In this document: piece after piece, positions 1 to 4,991 of the stretch
Layout of the letters: each line of letters starts with the position of its first letter
Numbering within the stretch: position 1 is the first letter of the stretch
Assembly: GCA_001803875.1 (NCBI GenBank)
Contig: MHEO01000001.1
Coordinates: forward strand, 764 to 14,195
Direction of reading: 5' to 3'
Source: Nitrospirae bacterium RIFCSPHIGHO2_01_FULL_66_17
Lineage (GTDB): Bacteria; Nitrospirota; Nitrospiria; 2-01-FULL-66-17
DNA: 13,432 nt
The notes under the pieces: model-generated
What the model was told of the DNA's origin: nothing
Databases searched by the model: none
Seen by the model: only the letters and a program-made list of their open reading frames with translations
Program-made: the position numbers and the translations under genes

Positions 1-27
1 AGCGCGACGGACGATCGTTGCTTTCCG
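1..27 (+). repeat. Dispersed 27-bp repeat, copy 1 (cut by window edge)
   Basis: This stretch matches the repeat copies at 829-855 (24 of 27 bases) and 13381-13407, all in the same orientation. The shared core begins AGCG(C/T)GACGGA and ends GCTT(T/C)CCG. It starts at base 1, so any CTCT lead-in, present in the other two copies, lies outside the window. It sits 25 bases beyond the stop of the ybbA-like gene, where a ybbP-type permease gene would usually begin. On the minus strand a GTG at 48 opens a 16-codon frame to the window edge, but this frame runs through the repeat, so it is not called as a gene. Confidence 0.6.
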
Positions 28-52
28 CGGACCCCGGCCCGCGACCACTCGC

Positions 53-736
53 TCACCGGGCGGGCTCCGCCGCCGTGTCGCCGACCACCCGGCCGTCGCG
101 CAGCGTGATCACGCGGTCGGCCGAGGCCGCCAGCGCGCGGTCGTGTGTCACCAGCACCAGCGTGCTCCCGCGCTCGCGGTGCAGCCGCCGCAACAGCGCG
201 ATGACCTGTTCGCCGCTCGCGGTGTCCAGGTTCCCGGTCGGCTCGTCGGCCAGGAGGACGGGCGGCCGCCGCGCGCACGCCCGCGCCAGCGCCGCGCGCT
301 GCTGCTCGCCGCCCGAGAGCTGCACGGGGTAGTGGCGCGCGCGGTCGGCCAGGCCCACCTCGTCCAGCAGCGCGAGCGCGCGGTCGAAAGGGTCGGGGTC
401 GCCGGCCAGCTCGAACGGCACGGCGACGTTCTCCAGCGCGGTGAGCGTGGGGACGAGGTGGAAGGATTGAAAGACCACGCCGACCTTGTCCAGACGGACG
501 GCCGCGAGCGCGTCCTCGCCGAGCCCCGTCAGTTCCACGCCGTCGAGCGTGATCGTGCCCGAGGTGGGCGCGTCCAGCCCCGCGATCAGGCCCAGGAGCG
601 TGGATTTTCCGCTGCCCGAAGGGCCGACGACCGCGACGAACTGCTTGGAGGGGATGTCGAGCGTGACGTCGTCGAGAATGGTGAGCGCGCGGCCGCCGGC
701 GGTCAGGCGCATCACGACGTGCCGGAGGGCGATCAT
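53..736 (-). CDS. ybbA: ABC transporter ATP-binding protein, YbbA/LolD/MacB type
   Basis: This 227-residue ATPase belongs to the family that pairs with FtsX/MacB-like permeases and drives mechanical work on envelope substrates such as lipoproteins rather than ordinary import. All nucleotide-binding motifs are intact: Walker A GPSGSGKST (38-46), Q-loop glutamine 90, signature LSGGEQQR (140-147), Walker B LLADEP with D164/E165, and the H-loop histidine 198. Length is normal for YbbA/LolD. It lies divergent from a tesA-like esterase, the same pairing as ybbA-tesA in E. coli, which is why YbbA is preferred over LolD. No clear Shine-Dalgarno precedes the ATG at 736; an internal ATG at 712 is an alternative. 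The expected permease partner would lie beyond the left edge and cannot be seen. Confidence 0.9.
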   Translation of the reverse strand: MIALRHVVMRLTAGGRALTILDDVTLDIPSKQFVAVVGPSGSGKSTLLGLIAGLDAPTSGTITLDGVELTGLGEDALAAVRLDKVGVVFQSFHLVPTLTALENVAVPFELAGDPDPFDRALALLDEVGLADRARHYPVQLSGGEQQRAALARACARRPPVLLADEPTGNLDTASGEQVIALLRRLHRERGSTLVLVTHDRALAASADRVITLRDGRVVGDTAAEPAR

Positions 737-745
737 GACCGGGAC

Positions 746-781
746 GGAAGGGGCCGGGTCCCGGCGCCCCTTCCGGAAGGG
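746..781. other. Competing inverted repeats in ybbA 5' region
   Basis: Two overlapping dyads lie between ybbA and tesA. Bases 746-753 (GGAAGGGG) pair with 767-774 and 754-758 with 760-764, giving a stem with a two-base bulge. A second, perfect 14-base palindrome CCCTTCCGGAAGGG spans 768-781. Both use 768-774, so only one can form at a time. They would fall in the 5' leader of ybbA if its transcript starts upstream of about 785. A regulatory role is inference; high GC content makes chance dyads fairly common. Confidence 0.4.
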
Positions 782-796
782 CCCCCGCCTCTCTCG

Positions 797-824
797 TTGC
801 GGCTCATAAGGCGGTCATTATACA
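797..824 (+). promoter_or_regulatory. Putative tesA promoter
   Basis: TTGCGG (797-802) and TATACA (819-824) are separated by 16 bases, in an AT-richer pocket of the ybbA-tesA gap. The predicted transcript start is near 831, inside repeat copy 2, giving a leader of about 15 bases to the TTG at 846. The -10 match is good (5 of 6) and the -35 is weak (3 of 6). Confidence 0.45.
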
Positions 825-855
825 CTCTAGCGTGACGGAAGATCGTTGCTTCCCG
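825..855 (+). repeat. Dispersed 27-bp repeat, copy 2, over the tesA start
   Basis: The core 829-855 matches copy 1 at 24 of 27 bases and copy 3 at 23 of 27; with copy 3 it also shares the preceding CTCT (825-828). It begins just after the putative tesA -10 box and covers the predicted transcript start, the GGAAG ribosome-binding-like site (837-841) and the candidate TTG and GTG start codons at 846 and 855. It also contains a small dyad, GGAAG...CTTCC (837-841/849-853). Confidence 0.65.
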
Positions 856-1550
856 TGAACCCCGTGCGAACCGACCCGCCCCGCGCGACTGCCCGGCGGC
901 GACCGGCGCGCGGCGCGATGGGCCTGCTCGCGGCGGCCGCGGCCGCGTGCCTCGCCGCCTCCGACGCCCCGCGCGCGCTCGGCGCGGACACCGGGGGGAC
1001 GAAAACCATCGTGGCGTTCGGCGACAGCCTCACCGCGGGGTTGGGCGTCCCGATCGAGGACGCCTACCCCGCCCGCCTGGAGCGCCGCCTGCGCGCCGAA
1101 GGCTATGACTACCGGGTGATCAACGCGGGGGTGAGCGGGGACACGAGCGCCGGGGGCTTGCGCCGAGTGGACTGGGCGCTCCGCAGCCAGCCCGCGATCG
1201 CAATCGTCGAGCTCGGCGCCAACGACGGCCTGCGGGGGCTGCCCGTGTCCCTGATGCGCGCAAACCTCGCCGGGATCATCGAACGGTTCCAGGCCGCCGG
1301 AGTCACCGTGGTCCTGGCCGGGATGAAGGTCCCCCCCAACTACGGCCCCGACTACAGTCGCGCCTTCGCCGCTGTGTTCTCCGACCTGGCAACGCACTAT
1401 CGCACCCCGCTCATCCCGTTCTTCCTCGACGGCGTCGCCGGCGTCGACGCGCTCGCCCAACCCGACGGCCTCCACCCGACATCGGAGGGCTACCGGGTGA
1501 TCGTCGACCGGATCTGGCCCATTCTCCGCCCTCTGCTGGCCCGCCCCTAG
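846..1550 (+). CDS. tesA: Arylesterase / acyl-CoA thioesterase I, SGNH-hydrolase family
   Basis: A secreted SGNH/GDSL hydrolase that cleaves short ester and thioester bonds, expected in the periplasm. The four family blocks are present: GDSL with nucleophile S61 (59-62), the NAGVSGDT oxyanion block (93-100), GAND with N126, and DGLHP holding the catalytic D207 and H210. Residues 1-47 look like a long signal sequence: an arginine-rich stretch (RRRPAR, 17-22), an alanine-rich hydrophobic core and ALGA before the mature domain. The start is uncertain. TTG 846 has GGAAG five bases upstream, GTG 855 is possible, and ATG 918 would leave a signal sequence with no positive charge. The divergent ybbA neighbour supports TesA. 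The 5' end lies inside a dispersed repeat. The start is less sure than the function. Confidence 0.9.
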   Translation: MLPVNPVRTDPPRATARRRPARGAMGLLAAAAAACLAASDAPRALGADTGGTKTIVAFGDSLTAGLGVPIEDAYPARLERRLRAEGYDYRVINAGVSGDTSAGGLRRVDWALRSQPAIAIVELGANDGLRGLPVSLMRANLAGIIERFQAAGVTVVLAGMKVPPNYGPDYSRAFAAVFSDLATHYRTPLIPFFLDGVAGVDALAQPDGLHPTSEGYRVIVDRIWPILRPLLARP

Positions 1551-1623
1551 CGGCGCGCTGCAATGGCCACGGGCGCGGTGGCGCGGCCGCCTATGGTACG
1601 ATGGGGCGGTCGAGGAGATCGCG

Positions 1624-3147
1624 ATGCTCACGCTCTCGGATCTGCACCCGCTGACCGCCTACCTGACCCGGATCGCCCACCTGCAGAGCGCCGCCTCGGT
1701 CCTGTCGTGGGACCAGGAAACGTACATGCCGCGCGGGGGCGCCGCGGCGCGGGCGGACGTGCTGGCCACGCTCCAGAGCGTGGCGCACCAGCAGTTCACC
1801 GCGCCGGAGCTGGAGGACCTGCTGGCGCGGTGGATCGACCTGGAGACCGGATCGGTCTTCGATCCGGAGGCGGAGGAGCCGGCGCGCGCGCTGCTCCGCG
1901 AGGTCCGGCGCGATTACCGGCGCGCCAGGCGGCTCCCCACGCCGTTCGTCGCCCACCTGGAGAAGACGTGCGCGCTCGCGCACGGGGCCTGGCTCGAAGC
2001 CCGGGAGAAGCGGGACTTCCGGCTCTTTCTCCCCCACCTCGACATGATCGTCGCGCTCAAGCGGGAGGAGGCCGCGTACATCGGCTACGAGGGGACCGCC
2101 TACGACGCGCTGCTCGACGCCTTCGAGCCCGGCATGACCGCCTCGCGCCTGACCCCGCTCTTCGCCGACTTGAACATCCGATTGAAGGCGTTGCTGGACC
2201 GCATCCGGTCCTCCGGGGTGCGCCCGCCGTCCCTCCCGCCGGGACCCTACGACACCCAGCGCCAGATCGCCTTCGGCTCGCTCGTGCTCTCCGCGATGGG
2301 CTACGCGTTCGACCAGGGGCGGCTCGATCAGGCGGCGCACCCGTTCACGACCGGCTTTCATCCGACCGACGTGCGGCTGACGACGCGGGTGGCGGCCGAC
2401 GACGTGACCTCGTCGCTGTTCAGTTGCCTGCATGAGGGCGGCCACGGCCTCTACGACCAGGGGCTCGATCCGGCCCACTACGGGACGCCGCTCGGCGAAT
2501 CGGTCTCGCTCGGCATGCACGAAAGCCAGTCCCGGCTGTGGGAGAATTGTGTCGGCCGCTCGATCGAGTTCTGGCGGCACTTCTACCCCCTGCTGCGCGA
2601 GAGCTTTCCCGGTCCGCTCGCGGACGTGTCGATCGAGACCTTCCACGGCGCGATCAACACCGTGAAACCCTCGTTGATCCGGGTCGAGGCGGACGAGCTG
2701 ACCTACAATTTCCACATCATGGTCCGGTACGAGTTGGAGCAGGAACTCATCGCCGGGCGGCTCGCGCCCGCCGACCTGCCCGGGGCCTGGAACGAGGCCA
2801 TGCGCGCGACGGTGGGCGTCGCCCCGCGGCACGACGGAGAAGGCGTGTTGCAGGACATCCACTGGGCCCACGGAGCGTTCGGGTATTTTCCGACCTACAC
2901 CCTCGGCAACCTGTACGCCGCGCAGTTCTGGCAGCAGGCCCAGCGCGACATCGCCGATCTCCCCACCCTCATCGAGGGGGGGCGCCTGGCCCCGCTCGTG
3001 GGCTGGCTGCGCGACCGGATCCATCGCTGGGGGCGGATGTACTCGTCGGACGCGCTGCTGCGCCGCGTCACGGGCGAGTCGGTCAACCCCGACCACTTCA
3101 TGACATATCTTGAAGGGAAGTTCGCGGCGATCTACCGCCTGGGGTGA
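1624..3147 (+). CDS. Carboxypeptidase Taq, M32 metallopeptidase
   Basis: A 507-residue cytoplasmic zinc carboxypeptidase of family M32, which removes single residues from peptide C termini. The HEXXH motif is intact as HEGGH (270-274), with E271 catalytic and H270/H274 zinc ligands; the family block ESVSLGMHESQSRLWEN follows, where H299-E300 gives the third ligand. The N-terminal LSWDQETYMPRGG block and the C-terminal IHWAHGAFGYFPTYTLGN block are also typical of the family, and full length is normal. GAGGAG (1612-1617) lies six bases before the ATG, so the start is firm. It follows tesA by 73 bases on the same strand and may be co-transcribed. It meets the next gene tail to tail with only three bases between stops. 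Confidence 0.95.
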   Translation: MLTLSDLHPLTAYLTRIAHLQSAASVLSWDQETYMPRGGAAARADVLATLQSVAHQQFTAPELEDLLARWIDLETGSVFDPEAEEPARALLREVRRDYRRARRLPTPFVAHLEKTCALAHGAWLEAREKRDFRLFLPHLDMIVALKREEAAYIGYEGTAYDALLDAFEPGMTASRLTPLFADLNIRLKALLDRIRSSGVRPPSLPPGPYDTQRQIAFGSLVLSAMGYAFDQGRLDQAAHPFTTGFHPTDVRLTTRVAADDVTSSLFSCLHEGGHGLYDQGLDPAHYGTPLGESVSLGMHESQSRLWENCVGRSIEFWRHFYPLLRESFPGPLADVSIETFHGAINTVKPSLIRVEADELTYNFHIMVRYELEQELIAGRLAPADLPGAWNEAMRATVGVAPRHDGEGVLQDIHWAHGAFGYFPTYTLGNLYAAQFWQQAQRDIADLPTLIEGGRLAPLVGWLRDRIHRWGRMYSSDALLRRVTGESVNPDHFMTYLEGKFAAIYRLG

Positions 3148-3150
3148 CGG

Positions 3151-3657
3151 TCAGCGATCCCGCGGGTCGTCGCGTCGGCCGAAGGTCTTGGCGTTTTCCC
3201 GCGCGTCCTCGGCCAGCAGCCGGTGCCAGTCGCGGGGCTTGCGGGGAGCCGCGCGGAACTGCGCGAAGATGTCGCGAGCCAATTCGACCCGGTCGATGCC
3301 CTCGGGCGCGACCTGGATGTCCATCTGGGCCATCGCCAGATCGAAATCCACGTTCATGATCGTCTCGGGATCCATCCGGTGGTCCTGGAGCGCCTGCCGG
3401 ATCACTCCGGAGTCCACGCCGAACCGCCGGGCGACGTCGTGGACGTTGGCGGGGGCGTACCGCTTGTCGGGCCCGATCCCCAGGTAATACGCGCAGAAGA
3501 GCTCGAACGGATCGATCCGTGAGGAGGACGACGTGGGGGCGCGGTGGGAAGCCGCGCCCGGCCGACCCGGCCGATGATCCGGTCTCTCCGGTCGCGGTCG
3601 GCGATCCCCGAACGGCGGGGGACGCCGAGTTCCGTTGCTGGGGCGCCGCGGCGGCAT
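3151..3657 (-). CDS. Uncharacterised protein with HTH-like segment, coupled to FIST gene
   Basis: I do not recognise a named family for this 168-residue protein. Residues 1-47 are arginine/proline-rich and probably disordered, ending in a serine run. Residues 48-160 look globular. Segment 71-93 (NVHDVARRFGVDSGVIRQAL and following) has the spacing of a helix-turn-helix, with a glycine in the turn, so DNA or protein binding is possible. The rest (MDPETIMNVDFDLAMAQMDIQ, then an acidic/basic helix near 120-160) is mainly helical. The start is chosen because ATG 3657-3655 shares its A with the TGA stop of the FIST gene (TGATG), a coupling arrangement; an open frame extends further upstream but only inside the FIST gene. 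A role as effector or partner of the FIST protein is inference. Confidence 0.75.
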   Translation of the reverse strand: MPPRRPSNGTRRPPPFGDRRPRPERPDHRPGRPGAASHRAPTSSSSRIDPFELFCAYYLGIGPDKRYAPANVHDVARRFGVDSGVIRQALQDHRMDPETIMNVDFDLAMAQMDIQVAPEGIDRVELARDIFAQFRAAPRKPRDWHRLLAEDARENAKTFGRRDDPRDR

Positions 3658-4862
3658 CAGCGGTCGGCCGGGCGATAGAAGATCGCCACGCTCGCCGTGA
3701 ACCCGTGGAGAAAGTTCTCGCCCCCCACGGGGCCGATCTCCCCCTGGGCGAAGAATCCCGACACGGGCACATCGCCCAGGTGGGCGCGCACGGCAGTCAC
3801 GTCGTGGTGCGGCCGCCCGAAGAGCCGCCTCCCCCGCCCGTTGCAACTGAAGAGCAGGGCCCCTTCGGGTCGGAGGTCCCCCATCTGACGCTTCTGGGCG
3901 TCGAGCAGGCAGTTGAAGTCTTCGCTGGCCGTTTCGCGGTCGCGCAGGTGAAACTGCACCGTCTGGCCTTCTTTCACGATGTCGCCGATCGCCAGGCTCC
4001 CTTCAGCCTGGTCGACACCCATCAAGCCGCGCACGAGGAAATCCCCGCGGTCGAACTGGGCCTTCGCCTCGTTGATCGTGACCCCGAGGTGGAGGCCGCG
4101 CCGTGCCATCTCCTGCTCTTCGGAGGGCAACGCCGCGTACACTTCCTGGAGGCACGCGAACGCCGGACGGCCGCCCAGCTCGTAGATGATGTTCCCTTCC
4201 GCCTTGGTGATCAGAAACCGCTGGCCGATGGGCCGACACCCCTGCGACACGACGGTGAGAACCCGCACGTCGCCGGCCAGCGCGACACCGACCACGCCCT
4301 CATCGAACACGGTCCCGTCGAGCAGGAGGCGGTTTTCACCCGGCGCCCGACCGCCGCTCGCCATGCCGCCCACCGCGGGCGCGCCGGGACAGCGATCGTC
4401 GAGAAACGCCAGGAATTCCGTGCCGGGAGTGGAAAACGGCTCGGCGAGGAGCACGAACGCCGGCGTGGGATCGGTCGGCAGGTGGTCGGGCCACCCCGCG
4501 ACCTCGATGCCGTCCCCGCTGTGACGGAACGACACGTGGAACGGCGTCAGCGTCACGCCGGGCAACCGGGCCGCCCACACCGTGACCGCCGGCTGGCGCT
4601 CCATCTCCTGCTCGGCGCCGATGATGCCCTCGCCGGTGCACCCCAGCAACACGCGCGGCGAGAAGCACTCCTGCACGGCGGTGGCGGCTTCCTCCAGCCG
4701 CGCGGCGTGGTGCGGGGAGACGAACACCACCGCGAGATCGGCCGCGCCCTCGCAACGCTTCGCGGCCTGACTGCACGCCTCCCGCGTCGCCGCCGCGGTG
4801 TCTTCGTGTATCGATGTTCCGGCGCCGATTGTGCTCGTCGCGCCGGATGACCATGACGCCAT
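3657..4862 (-). CDS. FIST-domain sensory protein (FIST_N + FIST_C)
   Basis: A 401-residue soluble protein made of FIST_N and FIST_C, a ligand-binding pair used in bacterial signalling. Visible marks are LLGCTGEGIIG (72-82), GGMASGG (165-171), the GVDQAEGSLAIGD block (282-294), LLFSCNGRG (336-344) and the terminal SGFFAQGEIGPVGGENFLHG region (368-387). No kinase, HAMP or output domain is fused. Some FIST proteins (NosP) bind haem and sense nitric oxide and work with c-di-GMP enzymes or kinases; whether this one binds haem cannot be told. ATG 4862 is chosen because AGGAGG lies seven bases upstream; a GTG at 4883 in frame is less likely. It is the first gene of a two-gene unit with the uncharacterised protein and is divergent from the barrel-fusion gene. 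Confidence 0.9.
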   Translation of the reverse strand: MASWSSGATSTIGAGTSIHEDTAAATREACSQAAKRCEGAADLAVVFVSPHHAARLEEAATAVQECFSPRVLLGCTGEGIIGAEQEMERQPAVTVWAARLPGVTLTPFHVSFRHSGDGIEVAGWPDHLPTDPTPAFVLLAEPFSTPGTEFLAFLDDRCPGAPAVGGMASGGRAPGENRLLLDGTVFDEGVVGVALAGDVRVLTVVSQGCRPIGQRFLITKAEGNIIYELGGRPAFACLQEVYAALPSEEQEMARRGLHLGVTINEAKAQFDRGDFLVRGLMGVDQAEGSLAIGDIVKEGQTVQFHLRDRETASEDFNCLLDAQKRQMGDLRPEGALLFSCNGRGRRLFGRPHHDVTAVRAHLGDVPVSGFFAQGEIGPVGGENFLHGFTASVAIFYRPADR

Positions 4863-4881
4863 CGTCCGTCCTCCTCGGGTC

Positions 4882-4911
4882 ACTCTAGCAGAACGGCTCC
4901 GGCCCGCGCAA
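4882..4911 (-). promoter_or_regulatory. Putative promoter of FIST operon
   Basis: On the minus strand TTGCGC (4911-4906) and TAGAGT (4887-4882) are 18 bases apart. The predicted start is near 4875, giving a very short leader that opens with the AGGAGG ribosome-binding site. Both boxes are moderate matches (4 of 6). Confidence 0.4.
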
Positions 4912-4956
4912 GGGATCGAGACGCCGGCGCCGCGGTGGGCGGCGGAATCGCGGGCA

Positions 4957-4985
4957 TCGACCGTACGTGACGCTTCCTGTATACT
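4957..4985 (+). promoter_or_regulatory. Putative leaderless promoter of barrel-fusion gene
   Basis: TCGACC (4957-4962) and TATACT (4980-4985) are 17 bases apart, matching consensus at 4 and 5 of 6 positions. Placing the last base of the -10 at -7 puts +1 on base 4992, the A of the ATG. The six bases before the ATG (CTCGGC) contain no Shine-Dalgarno, which agrees with a leaderless transcript. Confidence 0.6.
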
Positions 4986-4991
4986 CTCGGC

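Noticed and set aside
1..48. Possible start of a ybbP-like permease gene on the minus strand (GTG at 48)
   Set aside because: Only 16 codons are visible, they lack the hydrophobic start expected of an FtsX-type permease, and they run through a repeat found elsewhere between genes.
1592..1602. Promoter for the M32 gene (TATGGT or TACGAT)
   Set aside because: The -10 candidates match only 4 of 6 bases and no -35 is visible; co-transcription with tesA explains expression equally well.
1591..3096. 501-residue open frame on the minus strand
   Set aside because: It is antisense to the M32 gene, which has an intact catalytic motif and a strong ribosome-binding site. The composition (R, E, P, H, V rich) is typical of a GC-rich shadow frame.
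3519..4850. 443-residue open frame on the plus strand
   Set aside because: Antisense to the FIST gene, which carries clear family motifs and a good start.
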